A DNA stretch of 64,000 bases from SZUA-309 sp965230005 (GCA_965230005.1 OZ245934.1:248001-312000); one strand, 5' to 3'. Counted from the stretch's first letter, positions 18,213-27,498 are shown. Numbers and translations are program-made. The notes: a model not told the origin generated them from the sequence alone.

Positions 18213-18920
18213 ATGAGTCAGCCAGGACGCGTCGCCCTCGTGACCGGGGTTGGGCCTGGAACCGGTCGGGCCATCGTCGAACGCTATGCCGCCGAAGGCT
18301 TCCAGGTGGCCATGCTGGCCCGGAATGCCGAGCGCCTGGGCGAGATTGCGGCAGCAACGGAGGGCACCCGGGCCTACGTTTGCGATGTCACCGACACGGA
18401 TGCGCTGCAGATGACGGTGAGTGCTGTTGAGGCCGATCTCGGCGTCCCGGACGTGCTGGTGCACAACGCGGTGGGCGGCGCCTTTGGGGATGCCCTTTCC
18501 GTGGATCCGGCCGTTTTTCAGCGCAACTTTCAGATCAATGCCATGGCGCTGCTGCAGCTTGCGCAGATGGTGGGACCGCAGATGGTCGAGCGCGGCTCCG
18601 GGGCCATTCTCTGCACCGGAAACACCTCGGCCTATCGCGGCAAAGCGGGTTTTGCCGCCTTTGCGCCAACGAAAGCTGCGCAGCGGATCCTGGCGGAGTC
18701 CATGGCCCGTCATCTCGGACCCAAGGGTGTGCACGTTGCCTATGTGGCGATCGATGCGGTCATCGACCTCGAGTGGACGCGCAAGCGCTGGCCCGACGAG
18801 CCGGACGAGTTCTTCTGCAAGCCAGCGGACATCGCTGGCGAAGTGTTCCGGCTTTCGCAGCAGCCCCGCTCAGCCTGGTCCTTCGAGTCGGTGATTCGCC
18901 CCTTCGGTGAGAACTGGTAG
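18213..18920 (+). CDS. SDR family protein with Phe in place of catalytic Tyr
   Basis: A ribosome site GGAGAGAG precedes the ATG. The N-terminal TGVGPGTG nucleotide-binding loop and VHNAVGG show a short-chain dehydrogenase/reductase. In the active-site region the usual YxxxK is FAPTK, so the catalytic Tyr is Phe while Lys is kept; the preceding Ser/Thr region is GNTSAYRG. Homologous subfamilies with this change exist in proteobacteria, so it is probably natural rather than damage. The product may bind NAD(P) with altered or lost reductase activity. It precedes a second, canonical SDR gene on the same strand by 63 bp. Confidence 0.85.
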   Translation: MSQPGRVALVTGVGPGTGRAIVERYAAEGFQVAMLARNAERLGEIAAATEGTRAYVCDVTDTDALQMTVSAVEADLGVPDVLVHNAVGGAFGDALSVDPAVFQRNFQINAMALLQLAQMVGPQMVERGSGAILCTGNTSAYRGKAGFAAFAPTKAAQRILAESMARHLGPKGVHVAYVAIDAVIDLEWTRKRWPDEPDEFFCKPADIAGEVFRLSQQPRSAWSFESVIRPFGENW

Positions 18921-18983
18921 GGCCAGTGACGCAGCGTTAGAGTTGGCGCTTCTGCTCGCGGGGAACGCGATGGGAGAAACAGC

Positions 18984-19763
18984 ATGGTTTCCACTGAACT
19001 TTTCGATCTGACCGGAAAGGTGGCCCTGGTGACCGGTGCCTCGAAAGGGATGGGTCAGGCCATGGCCGAAGGACTGGCCGAGCACGGCGCCCGGGTAGTG
19101 ATCTCGAGCCGCAAGCTCGAGCAATGTGAGGTGGTAGCCGCCGGGATCAATGAACGGCTCGATCGGGATGCAGCCGTCGCCATTGCCTGCAACGTCGGCT
19201 ACAAGGAGCAACTGCAGGCGCTTGTTGATGAAACCCGGGAGAAGCTGGGTCCGATCGATGTGCTGGTCCACAACGCCGGAGTCAATCCGTTCTATGGCCC
19301 CATGTCCGAAATCCCCGATGAAGCTTTCGACAAGATTCTGGGTACGAACGTGCGCTCCGTGCACTGGATCTGTCAGATGGTCGCACCAGACATGATCGAA
19401 AAAGGGCGGGGCTCGATCATGGTGACTTCCAGCACAGGCGCCTTTCACCCGTCGGAGGTCCTCGGTACCTACAACATTTCCAAGCTCGCCGACATCGCCC
19501 TGTGCCGGAATCTCGCCGCCGAGTGGGGGCCGAAGGGCATTCGCGTTAATGCGATCTGTCCCGGGCTCATCAAAACGGATTTCGCAAAAGCACTCTGGGA
19601 CAACCCGGAAGCCGCCCAGCGGGCCAACGAACAGATTCCTCTTCGCCGCCTCGGGGAGTCCGAGGATCTCAAAGGGCTGGCGGTATTCCTGGCCTCCGAT
19701 GCGAGCAGCTACATGACGGGTCAGGCCCTGACGGTCTGCGGCGGGTCACACATGTGGGCCTGA
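18984..19763 (+). CDS. SDR family oxidoreductase, canonical
   Basis: This classical 259-residue SDR has TGASKGMGQ (cofactor loop), HNAG, SSTGAF (catalytic Ser) and YNISK (catalytic Tyr and Lys), and ends with the CGGSHMWA tail. CPGLIKTDFAK is the usual post-active-site motif. The reaction is an NAD(P)-dependent alcohol/ketone conversion; the substrate is unknown. A ribosome site GGGAGAAAC precedes the ATG. It forms a likely pair with the atypical SDR upstream and is convergent with the small GMC-associated subunit gene, 3 bp beyond its stop. Confidence 0.9.
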   Translation: MVSTELFDLTGKVALVTGASKGMGQAMAEGLAEHGARVVISSRKLEQCEVVAAGINERLDRDAAVAIACNVGYKEQLQALVDETREKLGPIDVLVHNAGVNPFYGPMSEIPDEAFDKILGTNVRSVHWICQMVAPDMIEKGRGSIMVTSSTGAFHPSEVLGTYNISKLADIALCRNLAAEWGPKGIRVNAICPGLIKTDFAKALWDNPEAAQRANEQIPLRRLGESEDLKGLAVFLASDASSYMTGQALTVCGGSHMWA

Positions 19764-19766
19764 GCA

Positions 19767-20228
19767 TCAGGTCTCCCGCCAGATCGGTCCACGCGCCCTG
19801 ACCGGATCGAGCAGCGACCAGTCGCCTGCGGGGACCTCGTAGCCCTCCGGAAAGGGTGGCCTGGGTGGCGTGCCGAGGGACGCGAGGACGCGCGGATCCC
19901 GGTAGTAGGCCTGGCTGACGAGCGACAGAATCAGGCCCATGGTTTCCGGTTCCGCGGCGCGAAAGGCTTCTGCGGCGGCGAGCCGTTCGTCGTCGGCAGC
20001 TGTTGCGAATCCCGGAGTGCTTGCTGCAAAACGGCGCAGAGCTTCCTCGAGAAACTCGAGCACGGAGCCAGCGCTGGTGATGAGGTCTGCGAAAATCGCC
20101 GGGTCATCCGCACCGGGCACACCGTGTTCGGCACTCGCGGGGACGATGGTGCCTACGAGCGCGGACAAGGTCGCTGCCGCGTCCGTCGAGAGAGTTCGAT
20201 CGCTGCCGATGAGGTCGCTCATGTTCAC
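19767..20228 (-). CDS. Gluconate 2-dehydrogenase subunit 3-like protein
   Basis: This 153-residue protein has LSALVGTIVPASAEHGVPGADD near its start (only part quoted as motif: VGTIVPASAEHG) and a C-terminal YYRDPRVLASLG segment, both typical of the small subunit-3 family that partners GMC dehydrogenases. A GTG at 20228 and an ATG at 20222 are both possible starts. It follows the GMC oxidoreductase gene by 18 bp on the same strand, so the two are probably translated together as a complex. Unlike many relatives, no Tat signal is visible, so the complex may be cytosolic. Confidence 0.8.
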   Translation of the reverse strand: MNMSDLIGSDRTLSTDAAATLSALVGTIVPASAEHGVPGADDPAIFADLITSAGSVLEFLEEALRRFAASTPGFATAADDERLAAAEAFRAAEPETMGLILSLVSQAYYRDPRVLASLGTPPRPPFPEGYEVPAGDWSLLDPVRARGPIWRET

Positions 20229-20246
20229 ATGCTCGCAGTCAAAGAG

Positions 20247-21848
20247 TCAGTCGAAAAGCGTCGCGAGGCGCTGCTTCATCTGGTCTGCCACGTAGAGGGC
20301 AAGGGCCTGAATCGTGCGGGTAGGGTTCACGCCGGCAGACGTCACGAACAGGCTGCCGTCGATCACGAACAGGTTCTTCACGTCGTGACTGCGGCCCCAC
20401 TCGTTGACTACGGAGTGCTCCGGATCCGCACCCATACGGGTGGTACCCATGAGATGCCAGCCGCCGACTCGGAGCGGCGCTTCTGAGGTAACTTCCAGAG
20501 CACCGGCAGCTTCGAGCACCTCTGTCGCCCGGGCGACGGCGTGGGCCAGCATGTCACGACTGTTCTGGCTCAAGGTGTAGCTGATCTTCGGCGCCGGGAT
20601 CCCGTCGGAGTCCTTGAGTTCGGGATCGATAGTGACGCGATTGTGCAGCTCGGGAAGATCCTCGCAGATCGCCACCATGCCGGTGATGCGATTGTGCAGC
20701 GTGCGGTAAGCGTCATGGTGCCCAGGACCAAAGGGAATGCGGCCAGAGCTCATTCCGGCCAGCGCCGTGTGTACGGCGCCGCGCCCGCGTGTCATCTCGT
20801 AGGTGTAGCCGCGGACGAAACCTCGCCCCAGGTCGGTTTCGTAGAACTCCTGGCTCCAGAGGCAGTCAACGGGGCCCTGGCTGCCGTCCTGGGGTTCTGC
20901 GAACACGCCGGAAATGGAGGCATAGGGGTGGAACATGAGGTTCCTTCCCACCAGACCATTGCGATTGGCCAGGCCGTCCGGGAACTGGTTCGAGAGAGAA
21001 TTGAGCAGTATCCGGGGTGTGCCGATGCCGTTACTCGCGAGCACGACGACTTCCGCGGGTTGAAACTGTTCCACCCCGTCTGCGTCGTAGTAGACGACAC
21101 CATTGGCCATGTCGTTCTCGTCGACGGTGATCTCTCGAACCCGGCAGCGGGTTCGCAGTTCGACGCCCGCGCGGATGGCGTGTGGCCAGTAGGTGATGTC
21201 CGTGCTCGCCTTGGCCCCCTGAGCGCAACCGGAGAGGCAGGCGCCCAGATTGATGCATTGATCCCGCCCGTCGTAGGGTGCGGTGGCGATGGCCGAATCG
21301 GAGGGCCACCAGTGCCAGCCCTTGGCGTTGAACCCGCGGGCGACGGTCTCGCCGGCCCTGCCGAGGGGCAGTGGCGGCATGAGCGACGGCTTCGGTGGGT
21401 AGGCGGGATCACCTTCCAGCCCGGACACGCCCATGACCCGATCGTTCTCGTCGTAGTAGGGCGCCAGGGTGTCGTAATCGATAGGCCAGTCGTCGCCAAC
21501 ACCGTCGAGGCTGCGCACGCGAAAGTCGCTTGGATGGAAGCGTGGATAGTGTCCGGCGTACATCACGGTGCCGCCGCCAACGCCATTGAAGTTGGCGATC
21601 TTGATGGGTGAGTCGTCGTCGTTGATGGGATAGTCGGCGCTTGCCCGGCGGCGATTCGGACTGAAGCTGTAGTCGCCCATTGCACGCGCTTCCCAGTCGA
21701 GGCCAGTGCTCGGATAGTCGGCCGGATTCATCCAGTCGCCCTGCTCGAAGCAGACGATGCGCATCTTCGTTTCCGCAAGGCTCCAGGCCATCGCGGCACC
21801 GGCGGCGCCGGCACCGATGATGAGTACGTCGACGGGCTCTACGGCCAC
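20247..21848 (-). CDS. GMC family FAD-dependent oxidoreductase
   Basis: The start is a GTG with GGGGAGCG upstream. The N-terminus has the dinucleotide-binding IIGAGAAGAAMAW and an acidic strand end, then NGVGGGTVMYAGH for FAD contact, GACLSGCAQGAK, and a C-terminal HLMGTTRMG plus NPTRTIQALALYVADQ segment that carries the active-site His/Asn region of GMC enzymes. It is like the large subunit of gluconate-type dehydrogenases. Expected activity is oxidation of an alcohol or sugar with electron transfer to an acceptor. It precedes its probable small subunit and is divergent from the MaoC-like gene. Confidence 0.9.
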   Translation of the reverse strand: MAVEPVDVLIIGAGAAGAAMAWSLAETKMRIVCFEQGDWMNPADYPSTGLDWEARAMGDYSFSPNRRRASADYPINDDDSPIKIANFNGVGGGTVMYAGHYPRFHPSDFRVRSLDGVGDDWPIDYDTLAPYYDENDRVMGVSGLEGDPAYPPKPSLMPPLPLGRAGETVARGFNAKGWHWWPSDSAIATAPYDGRDQCINLGACLSGCAQGAKASTDITYWPHAIRAGVELRTRCRVREITVDENDMANGVVYYDADGVEQFQPAEVVVLASNGIGTPRILLNSLSNQFPDGLANRNGLVGRNLMFHPYASISGVFAEPQDGSQGPVDCLWSQEFYETDLGRGFVRGYTYEMTRGRGAVHTALAGMSSGRIPFGPGHHDAYRTLHNRITGMVAICEDLPELHNRVTIDPELKDSDGIPAPKISYTLSQNSRDMLAHAVARATEVLEAAGALEVTSEAPLRVGGWHLMGTTRMGADPEHSVVNEWGRSHDVKNLFVIDGSLFVTSAGVNPTRTIQALALYVADQMKQRLATLFD

Positions 21849-21917
21849 TTCGCTCCCCTTGCATCCCGCTCAGTCGAGGCGGCAGTATGCGCTCTGGGGC
21901 GACGGGAGGAAATGCAC

Positions 21918-22775
21918 ATGGGAGAGACGATCAACGGGCCGCTCTGGCGTGCGGTGAACTGGTCCGCCGATGCCGGCGAAGGCAGCATCCACGACAACGA
22001 AACCGCAGAAAAGCTCGGCTTCCGGGGCGGTACCGTGGCTGGCAGCATTCACATGAACCAGTTTCCGCCGGTGCTTAAGCAGATTTTCGGTGAGGAATGG
22101 CTCAGAAGCGGCAATCTGTCGCTGAACTTCAAGGCGGCGACGGTCGACCGGGAAGCGGTGCAGGTCTTCGCTGAGCAACCGGGCCCGGGGGAGACTCAGA
22201 CACGCGTGTGGATGGAACGGGACGACGGTCTCCTCGTCTGCCAGGGCACCGCGGCCATCGGCGACCACAGCAGGAGTGAACTGCGCACCAGAGACCTTCG
22301 GCCCTGCGATCCCTCGAAGCTCAGGATTCTGAAGAACCTGCACCCTGGCCTGTCCATGGGGCACTTCGAGCTAGACCTGGACCCGAAGAACCAGTTCGAG
22401 CGCTTTGATCGGGATCTGATCAGTGATCCCCTCCCGGAATACCGCTCACCGGTACCCTGGGGCGAGCCGATCGCGGCACCCAGCACCTTCGTCGAATATC
22501 TCTGGGGTCCACCGACCCGGGAGATCCGTGGGCTCGTTGGTGATTCTGTCGGTCTCTTCGGCGCCATCGAAGTCGGTCAGGTGAATGGACCGTTCCTGCT
22601 GAATCGGCCCTATCACATCGATGCGGAGGTCGTCTCCGTGGGTCAGAGTCCGCAGACAGAGTATTTCTGGTTCGACTCGACGGCGAAGACACCGGACGGA
22701 ACGCTGGTGGCGACACATCGCATGATGCTTCGGTTCATGAAAGCTTCCTCGCCGCTCTATCCGGAGCTGGTCTGA
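21918..22775 (+). CDS. MaoC/hotdog-type protein
   Basis: GGGAGG with 8-nt spacing supports the ATG at 21918; an ATG 6 nt earlier is too close to the site. The N-terminus contains NETAEKLGFRGGTVAGSIHMNQF, quoted here in part as GFRGGTVAGSIHM, which resembles the hydratase loop of MaoC-like domains. The 285-residue length and a second region ending in THRMMLRFMK suggest a double hotdog fold. Such proteins hydrate enoyl-CoA or act as thioesterase-like enzymes. The key Asp/His pair of MaoC is not certain. Its setting between a GMC enzyme and an SDR suggests a shared catabolic route. Confidence 0.6.
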   Translation: MGETINGPLWRAVNWSADAGEGSIHDNETAEKLGFRGGTVAGSIHMNQFPPVLKQIFGEEWLRSGNLSLNFKAATVDREAVQVFAEQPGPGETQTRVWMERDDGLLVCQGTAAIGDHSRSELRTRDLRPCDPSKLRILKNLHPGLSMGHFELDLDPKNQFERFDRDLISDPLPEYRSPVPWGEPIAAPSTFVEYLWGPPTREIRGLVGDSVGLFGAIEVGQVNGPFLLNRPYHIDAEVVSVGQSPQTEYFWFDSTAKTPDGTLVATHRMMLRFMKASSPLYPELV

Positions 22776-22778
22776 GGA

Positions 22779-23561
22779 TCAGAACGCCGCATACCCGCCG
22801 TCGATCAGAAACGTCTCTGAGGTGTGGTAGCTCGACGCCGTGCTCATGATGTAAACGGCGATCGCGGCGAAGTCTTCCGGTGCGCCCCAGCGCCGCACCG
22901 GAATCCGCTTGGAGACGTTGGCGACGAACTTGTCGTTCGAGAAAGCCCCAGTGGTCATGTCTGTCTCGATCCAGCCGGGCAGGATCGTGTGGGCCGTGAC
23001 CCCATAGCGGGCGTATTCGACGGCCAGGGCTTTGATCATTGAAATCAGACCGCCTTTGGCAGCAGCGTAATGCTCGCCGCGCGCCTGACCGGATATGGCC
23101 GCGAGGCTCGCCGTTCCGACGAGGCGACCGAAGGCGTCGCCGGCCTCAGCGCGCTCGCGCATGTGCCTGGCTGCGGCGCGGAAGGTGTGGAAGACGCCAG
23201 TCTGATTCACGCCGATGATGAAATCCCACTCTTCCCGGGTCATGTCCTCGAAGCCGGTACCGCGACCGCCAACGCCGGCGTTGGCGAAGCAGCCGTCGAC
23301 CCGGCCGTGGGCGGCAAGGGTTTCGGCGAATGCAGCTTCCACGGCACGCTCATCGGCGACGTCGCAAAGCTGAGCGGTCACCCTGGGGCCGATCGTGGCC
23401 AGCGCATCGAGGGCTTTTACATTTTTCTCCGCATTGGTTCCCCAGAGACAGACCTCCGCACCGGCTTCTGCCAGGCCCCGGGCCATACCGAGACCGATAC
23501 CGCCGTTGCCGCCGGTGATGAGTGCGACGCGGCCGCTGAGATCGAAAGGTTGGAAAGGCAT
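22779..23561 (-). CDS. SDR family oxidoreductase
   Basis: AGGAGCAC precedes the start. The 260-residue chain shows TGGNGGIGLGMA (cofactor), a NAGVGG motif, GTASLAAISG (Ser) and YAAAKGG (Tyr/Lys), then the PGWIETDM segment and a C-terminal IDGGYAAF. It is a complete classical SDR. The substrate is unknown; it is probably a 3-hydroxyacyl or hydroxysteroid-type alcohol given the neighbouring genes, but that is inference. It converges with the MaoC-like gene, 3 bp apart. Confidence 0.9.
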   Translation of the reverse strand: MPFQPFDLSGRVALITGGNGGIGLGMARGLAEAGAEVCLWGTNAEKNVKALDALATIGPRVTAQLCDVADERAVEAAFAETLAAHGRVDGCFANAGVGGRGTGFEDMTREEWDFIIGVNQTGVFHTFRAAARHMRERAEAGDAFGRLVGTASLAAISGQARGEHYAAAKGGLISMIKALAVEYARYGVTAHTILPGWIETDMTTGAFSNDKFVANVSKRIPVRRWGAPEDFAAIAVYIMSTASSYHTSETFLIDGGYAAF

Positions 23562-23647
23562 GCGTGCTCCTGACTGCCGAAAGCGGGGAGGTGCATGCTA
23601 CCGCAACTCTAACCGCCCACCCCATGAGTTTTATCGGCCCGACGCGG

Positions 23648-24607
23648 CTAGACGCTGAGTACCGTGAAGACCAGCACGAGCAGAAAGCCCGTCGGCATGA
23701 GAAGGACGAAGTAGAAGAACACGAGCCCCGCGTACTTGAGCGCGGTTGCCAGTTGGCTGCCGCCGAAGTAGCGACGCAGCGCCAGGTAGTGATAAACGGC
23801 GATCCATAGGGTGAGGGCGGATTCGAAGAGCTCACTCAAGGCATCCAGCCAGCCGATACCGGTGGGGATACCGAAGAAAAAAGTCGTCGTCAGGACGAGG
23901 AAGGCAAAGGAGTGCAGGTGTGTGGAGAAAACGAGCGTCTCCACGTAGTAGCGGTGCTGGCGGAAGTAGAAGAGCTTCAGGAGCAGTGCATAAATAGGCA
24001 GCATGAAGAACATGCCGATGGCCAGGTTGTCGGTGAACTGGCTGATCACAGATCCAGGCTCATAGAGTGCGTCGATGAGCTGCTGGAGGATGAAGACTTC
24101 CGCAGCGTTGGGCGCTTCCGTGCCGCGCTCTTCTATGCCCTGGGCGAGCTGCAGAAGGATCAACCGGGACACGGAGCCATCGGGGCGGTTCAGGATCTCT
24201 TCAACCCGGCGGACTCGCTCGGTACCCAGGCGAGAGCGCAGGCCGCTCGTGTTCGTGTCCTCCACGGCCTCCGTTTCGGCAATCACGGTCACGCGATCTT
24301 CGGGGTCCTGCTCAACCTCTGCGTTCAGGGAGAAGAAAAAGAAGAACAGGATGCTGACGAAGAGGTAAAGCCGGATCGGGCTGATGTAACTGGCCCTGCG
24401 GTTGCGGGAGAACTCAACAGCCAGCTCGCCGGGTTGGAACAGCAGCAGCTTGAGCGTGCGGACGACCCGGGAATCGACCTCGAAGGCCTCGGTGATGAGC
24501 TCACTGAGGAGGGGAGGCAGGGAACGCTGATAGTCGCGGTCGTTCTGTCCGCACTGGCCGCAGTAAGGGCCTGAGCGCTCGGCGCCGCAGTTCGCACAAT
24601 TCGTCAT
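23648..24607 (-). CDS. DUF3667 membrane protein with N-terminal zinc ribbon
   Basis: The chain begins with a four-cysteine ribbon (CANC...CGQC, residues ~4-20). A helical stretch and then at least five hydrophobic segments follow, including LYLFVSILFFFFFSL and FFMLPIYALLLKLFYF. This is the DUF3667 layout. Function is unknown; the proteins are inner-membrane. It starts 14 bp after the stop of the TPR fragment upstream on the same strand, so it may be the last gene of that transcription unit. Confidence 0.85.
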   Translation of the reverse strand: MTNCANCGAERSGPYCGQCGQNDRDYQRSLPPLLSELITEAFEVDSRVVRTLKLLLFQPGELAVEFSRNRRASYISPIRLYLFVSILFFFFFSLNAEVEQDPEDRVTVIAETEAVEDTNTSGLRSRLGTERVRRVEEILNRPDGSVSRLILLQLAQGIEERGTEAPNAAEVFILQQLIDALYEPGSVISQFTDNLAIGMFFMLPIYALLLKLFYFRQHRYYVETLVFSTHLHSFAFLVLTTTFFFGIPTGIGWLDALSELFESALTLWIAVYHYLALRRYFGGSQLATALKYAGLVFFYFVLLMPTGFLLVLVFTVLSV

Positions 24608-24621
24608 CCTGACAGGCTACT

Positions 24622-25998
24622 TCAAAGTGCCTGAGGCGTGCCTGCCAACAGTGGCGCCGCTGTGGCTTCTGCGGCGTTGGCCAGCAGGAGGTCGCCGAGC
24701 AGCGACCGCATTTCCGGCTCCTCGCGATAGGGCTCCGTGAGCGGGAACCAGGCGATGAGCCAGGGGTACCAGCCCATGCGCTCCTCCCGTGCGATGCCGA
24801 GCCAGCGGTACATGGATTCACGATCTCCGACGGCAGCGGAGATCAGTGCCAGAGGAATAGCGTTGTCATTCTCCGGTGCGATCGTGGCGGCAACGGCACG
24901 AGCCTCTTCGAAGCGCCCCGCCTTGGCGAGCGTCCCGCCCAGGGCCCAGGACCAGAAGTAGCTGTCCCGCAATTCCTCGTGGGCTTCGAGGGCCTTGTCA
25001 TACTCACCGAGGTCCGCGTAAGTGTTTCCGAGGGCGAACCAGCCGAGAGGATAACGTTCGCTCAGGTTGATGGTGTAGCGAGCCTGGGTAATGGCATCGT
25101 CGAAGCGTCCCAGCCCGCGGTACTGGTCCGCGAGCCAGCCGTTGTAGAAAGGTGAGAGCGGATTCAAGAGCTTCGTCTGCTCACCGTGATACAGCGCCTC
25201 TTCGTCTCTGCCAAGGAGTTCCAGCAGCCATGCGTAGTGATAGTGGGCGTCGACGAGGCTCGGATTGAGCGCCAGCGCTTTTGTCAGGTACCGGTCTGCG
25301 TCTTCCCAGTGCCACTCGAAATACATCTTGTACATGCCCATGGCCAGATGAACCTCCGGCAGCGTGTCGTCCAGCGACAGGGCTTTCAATGCCGCTTCCC
25401 TGGCTTTGGGCAGCGCGGTTTCCGGGAAAAAGTTGTGGCCGAGCATCGAGTAGCCAATGGCCACACCAGCGTGGGCCAGGGCGCTGTCCGGGTCCTGCTC
25501 CAGGGCTTCCCGCATGATCCGGATACCGGTGCGATAGCCACGCAGTGTCTCTCGGCGCAGCTCGTGCATGCCGCGCAGATAAGCTTCGTAGCTGTCTGGT
25601 CTGAGCTGCTCCATGGCGTGCATGCTGCGCTCTTCTTCCGGCGTGAGCTGCACTTCGATCGCGCTGGCGATACTTCGGGTGATCTCCGTCTGCAGTCTGA
25701 GGATGTTGCTCATCTTGCGGACGTAGCTCTGCGACCAGCGGCTGGATTCGGTCTGTGGGTCGATGAGCTGGACGATTACCCGCACGTTGTCTCCTTCCCG
25801 GAGCACCGAGCCTTCGATCAGATGCGCCACACCCAGACGCTCGGCGATGTCTTTCAGGGACTGATCGCGGTCCACGCGCCGAACGGAGCTGGGCGCGGTA
25901 ACGCGCAGACCATGGAGCTTCGACAGGTTGCCGATGAGCGCTTCGTGCAGCCCTTCCACGAGATAGGAGGCATCCGCGCTTCCGGAGAGGTTGTTCAA
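24622..25998 (-). CDS. TolB-N/TPR half of a frameshifted TIR-TPR protein
   Basis: This frame encodes the typical segment after the membrane anchor: TLAVLPLNNLSG (visible if read upstream of 25998 to about 26020), EGLHEALIGNLSKLHGLRV and the IAERLGVAHLIEGSVLREGD block of TolB-like/FlgO-type domains. TPR helices follow, such as ALKALSLDDTLPEVHLAMG and YPLGWFALGNTYADLGEYDKALEAH. The TTG at 25998 is only the first computed start, with no ribosome site, and is within a conserved motif, so this is not an independent gene. It continues the TIR frame at 26542 after a +1 shift. Confidence 0.75.
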   Translation of the reverse strand: MNNLSGSADASYLVEGLHEALIGNLSKLHGLRVTAPSSVRRVDRDQSLKDIAERLGVAHLIEGSVLREGDNVRVIVQLIDPQTESSRWSQSYVRKMSNILRLQTEITRSIASAIEVQLTPEEERSMHAMEQLRPDSYEAYLRGMHELRRETLRGYRTGIRIMREALEQDPDSALAHAGVAIGYSMLGHNFFPETALPKAREAALKALSLDDTLPEVHLAMGMYKMYFEWHWEDADRYLTKALALNPSLVDAHYHYAWLLELLGRDEEALYHGEQTKLLNPLSPFYNGWLADQYRGLGRFDDAITQARYTINLSERYPLGWFALGNTYADLGEYDKALEAHEELRDSYFWSWALGGTLAKAGRFEEARAVAATIAPENDNAIPLALISAAVGDRESMYRWLGIAREERMGWYPWLIAWFPLTEPYREEPEMRSLLGDLLLANAAEATAAPLLAGTPQAL

Positions 25999-26029
25999 GG
26001 GAAGAACCGCGAGCGTTGTTTCGGTGGCC

Positions 26030-26542
26030 GTTGGTGGGGTGCGCGTGCCAGAGACCGAAGGCGGCTCCGGCCAGAAGCACCGCGGCGAGGGTTGCAGGCA
26101 GCCAGTGTTTGCGCCGGTGTTGAGCGACGGAAACGGGTGTACTTGCGGTCCCGGGTCGGCCGTCTAGGGTCGCTGCCACCCCGCGCAGCAAACGGTCGAG
26201 CTGCCCTTTTTCGGCGGGCCAGCTCTTCAGCTGCGCCGTCTGCATGGTTCTGAAACCGAGCGGCAGCTCGGCCGTATCGAGCTGCAGAGGCACGAGCACG
26301 TCGCGATTCTTTCCGGCCGTGGCCTCGTCGATCACGAAGTCCGATGCAATGGATGCCTGCGACCAGGCGACGACGACACAGCGGCAGTCGCGCAGGGCAC
26401 CTTCAATGGCGGCGCGGAAGTCGGGACCGGCATCGATGTGCTGATCCCACCAGACGCTCCACCCCTCGGCTTCCAGTGCCTCGACCAGTGGCGCGATGCG
26501 TTCCCTGTCTTCTGAGGCGTAGGAGACGAAAATGTCTGCCAT
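26030..26542 (-). CDS. TIR domain and membrane anchor half of the same frameshifted gene
   Basis: From the start at 26542 this frame encodes a TIR domain (IFVSYASEDR at the start, GWSVWWDQHI, and DFVIDEATAG with the position of the catalytic Glu, E73) followed by a transmembrane helix near residues 147-164. The frame then degenerates into Arg/Gly-rich shadow sequence, while the homologous continuation is one base over. The join must fall between about 26070 and 26020. Intact relatives are signalling or defence-type TIR-TPR proteins of ~600 aa. Whether this is real decay or a single-base error cannot be decided here. Confidence 0.75.
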
Positions 26543-26599
26543 CCCTGCCTCCGGGTTCTTTGTTGACCTCAGTCTAGCAGAGGCCTCAGGGGGCAGGCG

Positions 26600-27373
26600 T
26601 CAGTCGTCCTGAATCCATGCGGCCTGTCGCTTCTCCCGAAAGGCGGCCATCCCTTCGCTGGCTTCATCGGCCGCAAACATCTGCGCCGACCAGGGCGCGG
26701 TGAGGGCAAAGCCTTCCGTGCGCGACAGATCGGGCACCTGGCGCACGAGCTTCTTACACTCGATCACCGCCGTGGGCCCGCCGAGCCGGATCATGTCGAT
26801 TTCTTCCTGCACGGCGGCTTCGAGTTCGTCGTCGGCCACGGCGCGATGGACCAGGCCCATGTCCACGGCCTGGGTGCCGTCGAAGCGTTCACCGGTGAGA
26901 AAGAGCTTCATGCCGTGATGGCGGCCGAGCTTTGGCAGGCAGACCACGGAGATGATGGCTGGAATCACACCGATGCGGACCTCCGAGAAACTGAACTGCG
27001 CCGAGGCTTTGGTGATCGCAATATCGCAGGCGCCAACGAGCCCGAGGCCTCCGGCGAAGGCCGGGCCATTGATGGCGGCGACCACCGGCTTCGGACTGTC
27101 CTGAATGGCGGCAAGCAGGTCAGGGTAGGCCACGGCGCCCTTGCCCTCCGGCAGGCCCCGATCATCTTTCAGGTCTGCGCCTGAGCAGAAACCCGGTCCG
27201 TTGCCGGTGATGACGATACAACGCACGGCATCGTCTGCGTTGGCAGCGGCGATGTGATCGTGCACCTCGGTCGTCAGCAGCGCAGAGAGGGCATTGCGCT
27301 TCTCGGGCCGATTCAGCTTTATCCAGGCGCCACCGGCTTTCACCTCATACAGGGTCTGTTCCGTCGATGCCAT
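26600..27373 (-). CDS. Enoyl-CoA hydratase/isomerase family protein
   Basis: GGGGAGAAG precedes the ATG. Crotonase-fold marks are IKLNRPEKRNALS, GFCSGADLKD (oxyanion hole) and GPAFAGGLGLVGACDIAI. In the catalytic segment FSEVRIGVIPAIIS the first Glu is kept; the position of the second Glu of standard hydratases is Ala/Ile. This pattern is shared with methylglutaconyl-CoA hydratase-type (LiuC) enzymes, so leucine or branched-chain acid breakdown is possible. No liu cluster surrounds it. It lies downstream of the acyl-CoA dehydrogenase on the same strand, 209 bp apart. Confidence 0.88.
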   Translation of the reverse strand: MASTEQTLYEVKAGGAWIKLNRPEKRNALSALLTTEVHDHIAAANADDAVRCIVITGNGPGFCSGADLKDDRGLPEGKGAVAYPDLLAAIQDSPKPVVAAINGPAFAGGLGLVGACDIAITKASAQFSFSEVRIGVIPAIISVVCLPKLGRHHGMKLFLTGERFDGTQAVDMGLVHRAVADDELEAAVQEEIDMIRLGGPTAVIECKKLVRQVPDLSRTEGFALTAPWSAQMFAADEASEGMAAFREKRQAAWIQDD

Positions 27374-27498
27374 GTGCTTCTCCCCTTGAAATGCCCGTGC
27401 TTGGACGACCGTCCTATTCTAAAAGAAACGTGCGCTGCAGATTGACCGCAGTTGACTGATTCTCCTGCGGCAGACGGGATCGCCCTTCGGATACAGAA

